Below, piece by piece: positions 1-8,299 of a stretch of DNA of 46,697 bases (position 1 is its first letter; each line of letters begins with the position of its first letter). The notes under the pieces are model-generated. The model searched no databases. It was not told the DNA's origin and was given only the letters and a program-made list of their open reading frames with translations. Both the position numbers and the translations under genes were made by a program. Origin of the DNA: Synergistales bacterium (lineage in GTDB: Bacteria; Synergistota; Synergistia; Synergistales; Aminiphilaceae); NCBI GenBank assembly GCA_021736445.1, contig JAIPGA010000011.1, forward strand, positions 1 to 46,697. Reading direction: 5' to 3'.

Positions 1-1
1 C

Positions 2-1153
2 GCCCCGCTGGGGCTCCGTCCCCTCCAGCTGGTGATGGCCAACCCCCTGCACCACGCCAACTCCTCGGCCCTCTCCGACTGGTGCATGCGGGAGCCGGGC
101 GCCGTCATCCACATGCTGCCCCGGTACGGCACCGCCTACTGGAGGGTCCTCGCAGAGGCCGCCTCCAGCGGAGGGGAGCTTCTCGCTCCGGCGGTGGCCC
201 GACACATCGATTTCCTCCACAACCTGGCGGAGGAGGGCGCGCTCCCCATACCGGAAGAGAGACTGCGGGAGGTCCTCCCGCGGGTGCATTTCCTGCTCGG
301 TTCCGCCCCGGTGGGCCCGACCACAGTGGAGCGGATTCGAGCGTGGACGGGACGCCCGCCGCTGGTCCGCTTCGGCTCCACCGAGACCTGTCTGCAGGCT
401 CTGGGGACACCGACCTCGCTCTCCCCGGAGGAGTCCATGGAGGCCTTCCGGCGCGGCTGGCACCATACCCCTTCGCCGGGCTACTACATCGGGCGTCCCC
501 ATCCCCCGCATACCGAGGCGGCGGTCGTCAGGAGCACGGACCCTGCCGACGCAGGCTACCTCGTCCCCTGCCCCAACGGCGAGGAAGGCTATCTCATCGC
601 CCGGGGCGGACACGTCATGGCCGGCTATCTCAACGACACCGAAGCGACCCGGGAGGTGCTTCGGGACGGCTGGTATCTGGGTTTCGGCGACATCGGCTTC
701 ACCCTGACCAGTCCGGCCGACGGTGGAAGGGACCACTACTGGCTGGGCAGGGATTCGGCCCTGGTGATCCGGGGCGGGGCGAACTACGCCTGTGACCAGA
801 TCAGCGCCGAACTGACCGCATTCCTGGAGAAACGCTACGGGATCGCCCCGTCAAGCGTGGATCTGGCCGTCGTGGGGATGCGCATGGAGAGCGAACACGA
901 GGACAGCTGCTGCGTGACCATCGACACCAGCCGGCTCGACAGGGAAACCGAGGCAGAGCTCCGGCGATCCTTCATCGAGGAGGCGCGGCGGAAGGTCTCC
1001 AGGGGGGCCAGGCCTGACCGGCTCCGCTTCGGCGCCGTCCCGCGCAACTTCAAGGGGGCGGTCCGAATCAGGGAGCTCAAGGAGCTGTGGCGTACCGAAA
1101 CGGCAACGCCTGAGAACACCCACAGAGAGGACGATGACGGCAATGCTTCTTGA
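2..1153 (+). CDS. Acyl-CoA synthetase-like protein (AMP-binding family), 5' truncated by the window edge
   Basis: The reading frame is open from the window edge to the stop at 1151-1153, so the start is probably missing; GTG at 32 and ATG at 35 are only internal candidates. Seen in the sequence: an ANL-superfamily-like GSTETC motif, GYLNDTEATREVLRDGWY followed by GDIGF (the usual region ahead of the hinge), and a C-terminal NFKGAVRIRELK segment at the place where the adenylating lysine normally lies. Family knowledge: such enzymes activate a carboxylic acid with ATP and transfer it to CoA or another thiol. The substrate cannot be read from the sequence. The 3' end overlaps the serine dehydratase beta gene by 20 bases, which suggests co-transcription. 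Confidence 0.75.
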   Translation, partial: APLGLRPLQLVMANPLHHANSSALSDWCMREPGAVIHMLPRYGTAYWRVLAEAASSGGELLAPAVARHIDFLHNLAEEGALPIPEERLREVLPRVHFLLGSAPVGPTTVERIRAWTGRPPLVRFGSTETCLQALGTPTSLSPEESMEAFRRGWHHTPSPGYYIGRPHPPHTEAAVVRSTDPADAGYLVPCPNGEEGYLIARGGHVMAGYLNDTEATREVLRDGWYLGFGDIGFTLTSPADGGRDHYWLGRDSALVIRGGANYACDQISAELTAFLEKRYGIAPSSVDLAVVGMRMESEHEDSCCVTIDTSRLDRETEAELRRSFIEEARRKVSRGARPDRLRFGAVPRNFKGAVRIRELKELWRTETATPENTHREDDDGNAS

Positions 1154-1814
1154 AGAGATCATCGGACCGGTGATGATCGGCCCCTCTTCCAGTCATACGG
1201 CGGGAGCAGCCCGTCTGGGCAAGCTGGCCCGGACCTGCTGGGGGACCACGGAGGGTTCGGTGGAGATCTATCTGCGGGGGAGTTTCGCCACCACCGGCAA
1301 GGGACACGGGACAGACAGGGCGCTTCTGGCGGGGCTCATGGGGATGGACCCCGACGACCCGCAGATCCGGTCGGCCTACCAGGTCGCCGAAGAACGACAG
1401 CTGGTCTACACCTTCCACACCGAGGAGGTGGACGGCGCCCACCCGAATTCGGCGCGCTTCGTCTTCCGCAGCGGGAAGGACGAGGGGATGGAGGTTCTGG
1501 GGGCCTCCGTCGGGGGCGGAGCGGTGGAGCTGCAGGAGATCGACGGCTTCCGGCTCCGGCTCACCGGCGAGCTGCCCACGCTGGTCACCTTCCACAGGGA
1601 CAGCCCCGGCGTCGCCTCGGTGGTCACCTCGGTCCTCACCGGGATGGAGATCAACATCGCCACCCCCACGCTGGCCCGCAAGACCCGGGGCGGTCTGGCC
1701 TCCATGGCCATCGAGATGGACGCCGGTACGGAACGCGACGTGGCCGATCGTGTCCGGAACGCCCACCCCTCGCTGCTGCGTGTGCTCTTCCTCGCCCCGG
1801 AAGGAGGCGACTGA
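1134..1814 (+). CDS. sdaAB: L-serine dehydratase, iron-sulfur-dependent, beta subunit
   Basis: A 226-residue protein starting MTAMLLEEIIGPVMIGPSSSHTAG; the IGPSSSHTAGAARLG motif is typical of the serine dehydratase beta domain. The C-terminal third (about 150-226) looks like an ACT-type regulatory domain. With the alpha subunit encoded immediately downstream it would form the [4Fe-4S] enzyme that deaminates L-serine to pyruvate and ammonia, a common energy-yielding step in amino-acid fermenters. ATG at 1134 is preceded by AGAGAGGA; ATG at 1143 is an alternative start. The gene overlaps the upstream acyl-CoA synthetase-like gene and lies one base ahead of the alpha subunit, so translation of all three is probably coupled. 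Confidence 0.93.
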   Translation: MTAMLLEEIIGPVMIGPSSSHTAGAARLGKLARTCWGTTEGSVEIYLRGSFATTGKGHGTDRALLAGLMGMDPDDPQIRSAYQVAEERQLVYTFHTEEVDGAHPNSARFVFRSGKDEGMEVLGASVGGGAVELQEIDGFRLRLTGELPTLVTFHRDSPGVASVVTSVLTGMEINIATPTLARKTRGGLASMAIEMDAGTERDVADRVRNAHPSLLRVLFLAPEGGD

Positions 1815-1815
1815 C

Positions 1816-2685
1816 ATGCGCTCGCTGGACGAACTGACCACCCTCTGCAAGGAATGGCAGTGCTCCCTCCCCAAGACGATACTGCACACCAAAGAACAGG
1901 AGTCCGGCCAATCTCCGGAACACCAGCGGGAAGCAATGGCCTCCCGTCTCGCCGACATGCGCAGATCCGTGGAGGAAGCGCTCTCCACGGACCGGGAACC
2001 CCAGCTTGTGGAAAACCGGGCCCCTCTTCTCGGGGAGTACCGCCCCGCAGAGGGGCCGCTCTCGGGAGGGGTCATCCTGGAGGCCGGCCGGATCGCCCTG
2101 GCCGTGGCGGCGAGCAACGCCTGTATGGGGCGGATCGTGGCCGCTCCCACGGCGGGAAGCTGCGGTATCCTTCCGGGGATCCTCTTCAGCTACGACCACC
2201 ACTTCAAACCGGGGGAGGCGGCCCTGGTGGACGCCCTGATCACCGCCGCCGGCATCGGGAACGTCATCGCCGAACGGGCCACACTGGCAGGGGCATCCGG
2301 CGGCTGCCAGGCCGAATGCGGCGCCGCCGCAGCGATGGGTGCCGGGGCGCTGGTCCAGCTCAGGGGCGGCAACGCCGACCAAATCTCCCAGGCGGCGGCA
2401 CTGACTCTCAAATCGCTGCTCGGCCTGGTCTGTGACCCTGTAGGCGGCCTGGTGGAGGTGCCCTGCATTGTCCGAAACGGCACGCTCGTCGCGCTTTCCG
2501 CCATCGGCGCCGATATGGCCTTGGCCGGTGTTCGCTCGGCCATACCGGCAGACGAGGTGATCGACACCATGGGCGCCGTGGGCCGCGCTCTGCCGGAAAC
2601 ACTGCGGGAGACGGCCCGGGGCGGCCTCGCCGTCTCCCCCACCGGCCGGAGCTTCACAGAGAGACTGCGGGAGCAGTCCCCCTGA
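1816..2685 (+). CDS. sdaAA: L-serine dehydratase, iron-sulfur-dependent, alpha subunit
   Basis: A 289-residue protein with the alpha-subunit signatures APTAGSCGILPG, GASGGCQAECGAA and CDPVGGLVEVPC; the conserved cysteines in these motifs are those expected to hold the [4Fe-4S] cluster. It is the catalytic partner of the beta subunit, one base upstream. I chose ATG at 1816 because it follows a GGAGG ribosome-binding site (in AAGGAGGCGACTGAC); the frame is open upstream to 1750 but that part lies inside the beta gene. The gene ends three bases before the convergent histidine kinase stop. Confidence 0.94.
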   Translation: MRSLDELTTLCKEWQCSLPKTILHTKEQESGQSPEHQREAMASRLADMRRSVEEALSTDREPQLVENRAPLLGEYRPAEGPLSGGVILEAGRIALAVAASNACMGRIVAAPTAGSCGILPGILFSYDHHFKPGEAALVDALITAAGIGNVIAERATLAGASGGCQAECGAAAAMGAGALVQLRGGNADQISQAAALTLKSLLGLVCDPVGGLVEVPCIVRNGTLVALSAIGADMALAGVRSAIPADEVIDTMGAVGRALPETLRETARGGLAVSPTGRSFTERLREQSP

Positions 2686-2688
2686 TCG

Positions 2689-4413
2689 TCATCGCTGCTC
2701 TCCCCTTGCCTGCTCCCGGCCGGACCGGCGGGGGGAGAGCCCCTGGAGTGTCCTCGCCCGGTCACCCACGGGGATGCGGACGGTATAGCGCACCCCCGGC
2801 GGCCCTTCTACATCCAGGCTCCCGTTCAGCTGCCTGGCAAGCAACGTCACCATCTTCAGGCCCAGAGTCTCGGTCTGCTCCACATCGAAGCCCGGAGGCA
2901 GGCCGATACCGTCATCCTCCACGGAGAGAACAACCTCGCTCTGTCCTTCCGCCGTCACCCTGACGCAGACCGTCCCCGAGCGGCCATCCGGGAAGGCATG
3001 CTTGAAGGCATTGCTCAGCAGCTCCGTCACCAGCAGCCCCGCGGAGATGGCGCTGTCCACATCGAGTTCCACCGGGCCACCTTCCACCATAGTCTTTATG
3101 TTGCCGCTCCTCGCCTCGTAGGAGGTGCGGATATGTCGTTCCAGGGCCTTCAGATACTCGGGAACGTTGATGGAGGAGAGACGCTGGGACCGGTAGAGCC
3201 GCTCGTGGACCAGAGACATGCTCTTGACCCTGTTCCGGCTCTCCATCAGGGCTTCCCTGGCCGCCCCTTCGTTCAGGGTATCCATCTGCAGATGGAGGAG
3301 ACTGCTCACCACCTGCAGGTTGTTCTTGACCCGGTGGTGCACCTCCCGGAGGAGCGCCTCCTTCTCCTCCACCGACTGCTGCAACTCCACGAGCGCCTGC
3401 TCCCGGTCGGTGAGGTCGCGGAAGGTCCAGACCCTGCCTGCGGTCTCCCGACCCACCCGGAAGGGCACCGAGTACCACTCAAAGACCCGGCCGTCGTGGA
3501 AGTGGAGCAGGTCGTAGCCCTCCTCGTCCTCCCGTTCCGCCGTATAGAGTGCGTCCACGCTCTCCAGGAAGGCGTCCGCATCGGAAAGCCTCTGCTTGTA
3601 GCGCTCCTTCCGGGATTCCAGCGGTGGAAGCGTCTCCTCCTCTACCGGAAAGCCCCAGATCAGACGGAACCGCCGATTGGACAGCAACGGGCTGTGCTCC
3701 CCATCCACCACGAGGATACCGTCTCCCACCGATTCCACCGTCGCCCGCAGGAGTGCGCGGGATCGCTCCAGCTTCTCTTCGGAGGCCTTCCAGTCCGTCA
3801 TGTCCATACTCAGACCCAGTACATGGGCGGGGGACACCCCCGAAGCCGGGACCCCGATCCCGGCGGAGGCGAACCAGCGGAGCCTTCCCTCCCGGTCGTA
3901 GGCGGAATGCATCAACCTCTTTCCGCCGGCTTCTTCCGCCGTTACCGCACGGAGAAAGCTGCGGGCACGTCCTCTGTCATCCGGGTGCGACAGAAGCAGC
4001 CAGTCTTCCAGAGGTTCACCGGGGATATCTTCTTCCTCCGCCGGGTATCCAAGCATCCCCCGAAAACTTCTGGTTGGGCGAAACCGATCGCTCCCAGGGA
4101 AGTACTCCCACAGCCCCTGGCCGGAGACGGCAACAAGGCGCTCCAGCCGGCTGAAGGATTCCTGCGCTTCGGTCACCAGCGACCGCTCCAGCTCCAGACG
4201 TCTGCCCACCTCCCGGCGGGCGAAGAGAAAGAGCAGCGCACCGCTGGCCAGGACAAAGAAGACCCCCTTGATGGTCTGAAGGCGATTCAGCGCAGCAGGC
4301 ACCTCTCCGACCAGCATGACGATGTGATCGGAGAAGAGGATCCACAATACCCCGAACAGGACAAACAGCCCCGCTATCCGGAGCGCTACCGCAGTACTGC
4401 CGTTCCCTTTCAC
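2689..4413 (-). CDS. PAS-domain sensor histidine kinase, HisKA_2 type
   Basis: A 574-residue membrane sensor. Two N-terminal transmembrane helices (about 9-27 and 46-64) are followed by two PAS-like regions (about 75-205 and 210-335). A HisKA_2 dimerisation domain follows with the phospho-acceptor motif LREVHHRVKNNLQ (His about 360), then a HATPase domain with N-box ELLSNAFKHA and DDGIGLP. This class often signals to non-canonical or unlinked partners. GTG at 4413 is chosen because GGGAGGG lies 7 bases upstream; the frame stays open to 4542, but the extra 43 residues are Cys/Trp-rich and unlike a sensor N-terminus. No response regulator is adjacent, so it is an orphan here. Ligand and target are unknown. 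Confidence 0.88.
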   Translation of the reverse strand: MKGNGSTAVALRIAGLFVLFGVLWILFSDHIVMLVGEVPAALNRLQTIKGVFFVLASGALLFLFARREVGRRLELERSLVTEAQESFSRLERLVAVSGQGLWEYFPGSDRFRPTRSFRGMLGYPAEEEDIPGEPLEDWLLLSHPDDRGRARSFLRAVTAEEAGGKRLMHSAYDREGRLRWFASAGIGVPASGVSPAHVLGLSMDMTDWKASEEKLERSRALLRATVESVGDGILVVDGEHSPLLSNRRFRLIWGFPVEEETLPPLESRKERYKQRLSDADAFLESVDALYTAEREDEEGYDLLHFHDGRVFEWYSVPFRVGRETAGRVWTFRDLTDREQALVELQQSVEEKEALLREVHHRVKNNLQVVSSLLHLQMDTLNEGAAREALMESRNRVKSMSLVHERLYRSQRLSSINVPEYLKALERHIRTSYEARSGNIKTMVEGGPVELDVDSAISAGLLVTELLSNAFKHAFPDGRSGTVCVRVTAEGQSEVVLSVEDDGIGLPPGFDVEQTETLGLKMVTLLARQLNGSLDVEGPPGVRYTVRIPVGDRARTLQGLSPRRSGREQARGEQR

Positions 4414-4474
4414 CGAAGATCCCTCCCGACAGAAGGCTGCGCTGCCCCTGTCCTCCAGGATAGATTGCAGTTCG

Positions 4475-4480
4475 ATTATA
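4475..4480 (-). promoter_or_regulatory. Candidate -10 element for the histidine kinase
   Basis: On the minus strand the sequence reads TGCTGTATAATCG, a perfect TATAAT box about 60 bases before the GTG start. No good -35 hexamer lies 16-18 bases upstream, so this is a weak call. Confidence 0.35.
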
Positions 4481-4573
4481 CAGCACCATTTCTGCAGCTC
4501 TCCAGGAAAGATGGTGGGAACGTTCTTCACAGACGGTTGCATCTATCGGAAAAGAAAACGTTATATCCCCATG

Positions 4574-4834
4574 TTATCTCCGCAGCAGGGCCGCCACCGG
4601 AACAGCCAGGAGACACAGCATCAACCCTTGGCCAAACCCGACTGTACAGCCTCCTCCGCCCCCGGTCATCGGAACGGCTGTGGGGGTCGCCGTCGGCGCG
4701 GGACCGGTACGTTCCAGCCCTATGGGGAGACCCTCCAGCATATCGGGAGTAATGGCGCTGCCCCGATTCTTACCGTAGCCCCCACCTCCCAAGGTCATTC
4801 TCACTACCACAATGATTGTACGCCTCTCTAACAC
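4574..4834 (-). CDS. Small protein or remnant ending in a Synergist-CTERM-like sorting signal
   Basis: An 86-residue frame starting at GTG 4834, directly after an in-frame stop. The C-terminal third shows a tripartite tail: Thr/Pro-rich linker (GPAPTATPTAVP), Gly-rich TGGGGGC followed by GFG, about 15 hydrophobic residues, and a terminal RR. That is the layout of the Synergist-CTERM domain, thought to anchor exported proteins after processing at the Gly/Cys motif. Proteins with such a tail normally carry an N-terminal signal peptide, and none is visible here. It may therefore be the 3' remnant of a decayed surface-protein gene, or a mini-protein with an unrecognised start (ATG at 4798). The ribosome-binding site is poor. 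The tail is convincing; expression is not. Confidence 0.5.
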   Translation of the reverse strand: MLERRTIIVVVRMTLGGGGYGKNRGSAITPDMLEGLPIGLERTGPAPTATPTAVPMTGGGGGCTVGFGQGLMLCLLAVPVAALLRR

Positions 4835-5140
4835 TCACCTGCAGGAATAACGGCCCAGCGCCATCTGCATCTCCTGTAACATCCTCGCGCAACAACGCCG
4901 GGCAAAGGGCTCCCGTTCCTGTGGCACACCTGACCATCAGTCCGACAGGAACGCAACGGCGGGGACTCCCTTGCGAAAAGCCCGGCAAACATGTAGACTT
5001 TAACGCTGAAAGGTGCCGTCCGGATTCTCTACTGCGGTGTCCTCTCCGAAAACGGTAGTCCCGTCGTGCTGTTCGTTCTGGTGGAATCAGCACATCCAGG
5101 GGCGGTACGCATCTGTTTTTCACCTTTAAAAAATCATATG
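4835..5140. other. Non-coding stretch upstream of the riboswitch
   Basis: I see no convincing gene on either strand; the open frames here are antisense to the riboswitch and have no coding character. A possible sigma70 promoter for the downstream RNA is TTGCGA (4971-4976), 17 bases, TAGACT (4994-4999), matching 4 of 6 at each hexamer. An inverted repeat GTGCTG/CAGCAC lies at 5066-5071 and 5088-5093. An AT-rich patch (TTTAAAAAATCATATG) precedes the aptamer and could be an alternative promoter. Confidence 0.4.
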
Positions 5141-5236
5141 TTTTCTCCGAGCCCCGCGGCCTTCCATCTGGGTGGCGGCGGGGCCGACAGGGTGGCGCTG
5201 GAAACGGCGTCGCCTCCCGGTGTGGAAAGGAGAACG
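5141..5236 (+). ncRNA. Molybdenum/tungsten cofactor (Moco/Tuco-type) riboswitch aptamer
   Basis: The segment starts TTCTCCGAGCC (5143-) and ends GGAAAGGAGAA (-5234). TTCTCC pairs with GGAGAA to close the aptamer (P1). Inside, GCCCCGC can pair with GCGGGGC, and GCTG-GAAA-CGGC forms a hairpin with a GNRA tetraloop. The strings GGCCGACAGGGTGGCGC and CTCCCGGTG resemble the conserved core of the Moco RNA as I remember it. It is followed at once by an intrinsic terminator and the tungstate transporter genes, the expected place for a switch sensing molybdenum or tungsten cofactor. Whether it is the Moco or the Tuco form cannot be settled by eye. Pairings are seen; family membership is from memory. 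Confidence 0.82.
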
Positions 5237-5245
5237 TGGATTTCT

Positions 5246-5280
5246 GATCCTCCCTTTCTGCCGTGGGAGGATCTTTTTTT
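5246..5280 (+). terminator. Riboswitch expression-platform terminator
   Basis: GATCCTCCC (5246-5254) pairs perfectly with GGGAGGATC (5265-5273), followed by seven T (5274-5280). It begins 12 bases after the aptamer's closing stem and ends 18 bases before wtpB, so ligand-dependent termination is the likely control mechanism. Confidence 0.9.
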
Positions 5281-5298
5281 GTATTTGGTGGGATGTCA

Positions 5299-6096
5299 AT
5301 GCGAATGTTTAAAAGCCGGGCCTGGTTTCCCGTCCTCATGGGCTCGTTCCTTGTGGCCTATGTGGTCTGGCCGCTGCTCAACATGTTCCTCCGGGCCGAC
5401 TGGGGGATCGTGGCCTCCAGCGCCCGGGAACCCGAGGTGCTCGGAGCCCTCTGGCGCAGCATCTGGACCGCCGCGGCGTCCACCGGAATCATCGCGCTCT
5501 TCGGCACACCGCTGGCCTATCTGCTGGCCCGGAGGGAGTTCCGGGGCAAGTCCGTCCTGGAGGCCGTCATCGATCTGCCCATCATGGTACCCCACACCGT
5601 GGCCGGGATCGCCGTGCTCCTGGTGATCTCGCCGAAGGCGCCGCTGGGTGCGCTGATCAAGAGCCTGGGGCTCCAGCCGATCAACAGCGCCACGGGGATC
5701 GTCCTGGCCTGTATCTTCGTGAGCATCCCCTTCTATGTCGATTCGGCACGGGACGCCTTTGCGGGTGTCTCGCCGCATCTGGAGAAGGTGAGCCGCACAC
5801 TGGGGGGCTCCATGCCCTATACGTTCTTCCACATCACCCTGCCGCTGGCCAGACGGGGGATCTTCTCGGGGCTCATCATGTCCTGGGCCAGAGCGGTGAG
5901 CGAGTTCGGCGCCATCGTGATCATCGCCTACCATCCCATGGTGGCACCGGTATTGATCTACGACCGCTTCCAGACCTTCGGGCTCAAGTACTCCTCCCCC
6001 ATCGCCGTCCAGCTGATCTGCATCTCGCTCTTCATGTTCGTCACCCTCCGGCTGCTGGCCGGAAGGATCCGCATCGGGAGGGGCGAATCGTCGTGA
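5299..6096 (+). CDS. wtpB: Tungstate/molybdate ABC transporter, permease WtpB
   Basis: A roughly 265-residue inner-membrane protein with five or six hydrophobic helices and a binding-protein-dependent permease EAA-like loop (RTLGGSMPYTFFHITLPLARRGI) that contacts the ATPase. Start: ATG at 5299 follows GGTGGG by 6 bases; ATG at 5293 and 5305 and GTG at 5263 are in frame, but 5263 lies within the terminator hairpin. The stop overlaps the wtpC start (GTGA). The wtpB-wtpC-wtpA set and the riboswitch in front support tungstate or molybdate as substrate; the binding protein is of the WtpA rather than the ModA type. Confidence 0.92.
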   Translation: MRMFKSRAWFPVLMGSFLVAYVVWPLLNMFLRADWGIVASSAREPEVLGALWRSIWTAAASTGIIALFGTPLAYLLARREFRGKSVLEAVIDLPIMVPHTVAGIAVLLVISPKAPLGALIKSLGLQPINSATGIVLACIFVSIPFYVDSARDAFAGVSPHLEKVSRTLGGSMPYTFFHITLPLARRGIFSGLIMSWARAVSEFGAIVIIAYHPMVAPVLIYDRFQTFGLKYSSPIAVQLICISLFMFVTLRLLAGRIRIGRGESS

Positions 6097-7121
6097 TCAC
6101 ACTGAAGGATGTCACCGTCCGGCTGCCGGGTTTCACGCTGGAACCGCTGTCCGTCCGCGTCGAGGAAGGGGAATTCTTCATGCTGGTGGGCCCCAGCGGT
6201 GCGGGCAAGACCATGCTGCTGGAATCCATCGCCGGTCTGCAGCCCCTCGCCTCGGGAACCATCACCGTCAGTGGCCGGGACATCACCGCAGAGCCGCCGG
6301 AGCGACGGGGCATCGCCCTGGTCTACCAGGACTACGCCCTCTTCCCCCACCTGAGCGTTGAGCAGAACATCCGCTACGGGCTCCGCTTCGCCGACGAACG
6401 GGACGAGAACCATGTGGCCCACCTCATCGAGACACTACGGCTGGATCATCTCCTGCGACGCAACCCGGAAACCCTCTCGGGAGGAGAGCAGCAGCGGGTG
6501 GCCCTGGCCAGGGCGCTGGCGGTGAAACCGTCGCTGCTCCTGCTGGACGAACCGCTCTCCTCGCTGGATCCAAGATTCCGGGAGGAGCTGCAGGAGCACC
6601 TCCGCTCCGTCCACGAAGCGGGGGTGACGATCCTCATGGTGACCCACGATTTCGGCGAGGTGCTCTCCCTGGGCAACCAGGTGGCCGTACTGCAGCAGGG
6701 AAGACTGCAGCAGAAAGGCGGGGTGGCCGAGGTCTTCCATACGCCGGCCAACCGGGAGGTAGCGGCCTTTGTGGGGATGAAAAACATCTTCCAGGCCTCG
6801 CTTCACGGCCGGTACGCACTGCTCGAAGGGGGAACGGAACTACTCCTGGGACGGGAGGTCGCCCAGCGGGAGGGATTCATCGGCATCCGGCCGGAGAACA
6901 TCATCCTTGCCGCCAGGCCGGGGGCGAGCGACGCCGTGAACTGCTTCTGGGGGCGGATCATCTCCGTTACCCCCCGGGATGTAGCGCTGGAAGTCCTGCT
7001 GGAGACAGCGGATATCCGCCTCTTCGCCCACGTTCTCGCCAGCTCCTTCATGGAGCTGGGGCTCCATCCCGGCGAAACGGCCTGTATGCGTTTCAAGCCG
7101 GAGGCCGTTCATATCTTCTAG
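6093..7121 (+). CDS. wtpC: Tungstate/molybdate ABC transporter, ATP-binding protein WtpC
   Basis: A 342-residue ABC ATPase. Walker A GPSGAGKT lies at 33-40, the Q-loop in YQDYALFPHLSV, the signature in LSGGEQQRVALARAL, Walker B in LLLLDEPLSSLD, and the switch histidine in MVTHDFGE. The region after about residue 240 is a TOBE-like domain (GIRPENIIL), as in molybdate, sulfate and tungstate importers; it may bind oxyanion for trans-inhibition. GTG at 6093 overlaps the wtpB stop and is preceded by GGGAGGGGCG. Energises import with WtpB and WtpA. Confidence 0.93.
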   Translation: MITLKDVTVRLPGFTLEPLSVRVEEGEFFMLVGPSGAGKTMLLESIAGLQPLASGTITVSGRDITAEPPERRGIALVYQDYALFPHLSVEQNIRYGLRFADERDENHVAHLIETLRLDHLLRRNPETLSGGEQQRVALARALAVKPSLLLLDEPLSSLDPRFREELQEHLRSVHEAGVTILMVTHDFGEVLSLGNQVAVLQQGRLQQKGGVAEVFHTPANREVAAFVGMKNIFQASLHGRYALLEGGTELLLGREVAQREGFIGIRPENIILAARPGASDAVNCFWGRIISVTPRDVALEVLLETADIRLFAHVLASSFMELGLHPGETACMRFKPEAVHIF

Positions 7122-7185
7122 ATGGCAGGGTTCTCCTGAGCCTTGGTCCATAGATCCACCACACACCACATACGGAGGTGCACCT

Positions 7186-8139
7186 ATGAGAGGAATGCGG
7201 AAAGGGTTTATCGTAGCGGCGGTGTTCTGTCTGGCGATCCTGACGGCGATCCCCGCCTCGGCGGCGGAGAAGCTGATCGTCTTCCATGCAGGCAGCCTCA
7301 GCGCTCCAATGAAGGCCATCGAGGACCGGTTCGAGAAGGCCAATCCCGGTATCGACGTGCTCCGCGAGGCCGGCGGCAGCGCGTCCATGGCCAGGAAGAT
7401 CATCGACCTGGACGGGGAATGCGACTGCTACTTTTCGGCGGACTACATGGTCATCGAACGGCTCCTGCGGCCCGAATACGCCGACTGGAACGCCATGTTC
7501 GCCAGCAACGAACTGGCCCTCATGTACGGCCCCCAATCGAAGTACGCCGACGAGGTCGACAGCGACAACTGGTACGAGATCCTGATGCGCGACGACGTCA
7601 CCTGGGGGCACTCCAACCCCGATGCCGATCCCTGCGGCTACCGCGCCCTGATGGTGCTCCAGCTGGCCGAGGACTACTACGATCGGCCCGATCTCCACGA
7701 GGAGGCCATGGCCCATCCCGGCAGGGGTGTCCGGCCGAAGGCCATCGAGCTGATCGCCCAGGTGGACACCGGCGCCATGGACTATGCCTTCGAGTACAAG
7801 TCCGTGGCCGTCCAGCATGGTCTTCCCTACGTCACCTTCCCGCCGGAGATCAACCTCAGCGATCCCGCCTACGCCGACCTCTACTCCACCGCCGAGGTGG
7901 AACGGGCCGGCAGGGAACCCGGGGAGACAATCATCACCAAGGGGCAGCCCATCGTCTACGGCTGCACCATCCCCACAACAGCACCCCATCCGGACCTGGC
8001 ATCGCGGTTCATGCAGTTTGTCCTCTCCCCCGACCATGGTCTGGCTGTCTTCGAGAGTATGGGACAGGGTATCGTCGGCCCCGAACGGGTGCACGGCGAG
8101 GACAATGTCCCCCAGAGCCTCGAGGGTCTCGTGCAGTAG
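7186..8139 (+). CDS. wtpA: Tungstate/molybdate-binding protein WtpA
   Basis: A 317-residue exported binding protein with a signal peptide (about 1-27, ending PASAAE). It carries WtpA-type landmarks: FHAGSLSAPMKAIEDRFE, the GGSASMARKIIDL segment, DCYFSADYMVIERLL, NWYEILMRDDVTWGHSNP and DPCGYRALM. Acidic residues in the cleft (for example E in LREAGGS and D in NPDADPCG) fit the unusual octahedral carboxylate coordination of tungstate in this family. ATG at 7186 follows GGAGGTG. An intrinsic terminator begins 46 bases after the stop, closing the operon. The permease and ATPase precede the binding protein, the reverse of the common order. Confidence 0.92.
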   Translation: MRGMRKGFIVAAVFCLAILTAIPASAAEKLIVFHAGSLSAPMKAIEDRFEKANPGIDVLREAGGSASMARKIIDLDGECDCYFSADYMVIERLLRPEYADWNAMFASNELALMYGPQSKYADEVDSDNWYEILMRDDVTWGHSNPDADPCGYRALMVLQLAEDYYDRPDLHEEAMAHPGRGVRPKAIELIAQVDTGAMDYAFEYKSVAVQHGLPYVTFPPEINLSDPAYADLYSTAEVERAGREPGETIITKGQPIVYGCTIPTTAPHPDLASRFMQFVLSPDHGLAVFESMGQGIVGPERVHGEDNVPQSLEGLVQ

Positions 8140-8184
8140 ACACCCCTCCCCCACGAGATCCTGGAGCGTACCACCCACCCACGG

Positions 8185-8213
8185 CCCGCGGGTTCCTTCG
8201 AACCCGCGGGTTT
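8185..8213 (+). terminator. Intrinsic terminator of the wtp operon
   Basis: An 11-bp perfect stem, CCCGCGGGTTC (8185-8195) with GAACCCGCGGG (8200-8210), has a 4-base loop and a short TTTG tail. Confidence 0.8.
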
Positions 8214-8231
8214 GTCGTATGTCCGCCCGAC

Positions 8232-8260
8232 GCGACAGATGCCGACGGCGGCGGTATACT
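8232..8260 (+). promoter_or_regulatory. sigma70-type promoter for the cpxRA-like operon
   Basis: GCGACA (8232-8237), a 17-base spacer and TATACT (8255-8260) lie 40 bases before the response regulator start and just after the wtp terminator. Confidence 0.55.
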
Positions 8261-8299
8261 GAAAATGGGGATCCCCACGGAAAGGAACGAACGGACACC

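Noticed and set aside
4414-4542. 43-residue N-terminal extension of the histidine kinase
   Set aside because: It contains the putative promoter and is unlike a sensor N-terminus; GTG at 4413 has a well-spaced GGGAGGG.
4770-5339. Minus-strand 189-codon frame through the riboswitch region
   Set aside because: It is antisense to the aptamer and terminator, Arg/Pro-rich and without a ribosome-binding site; RNA structure explains this stretch.
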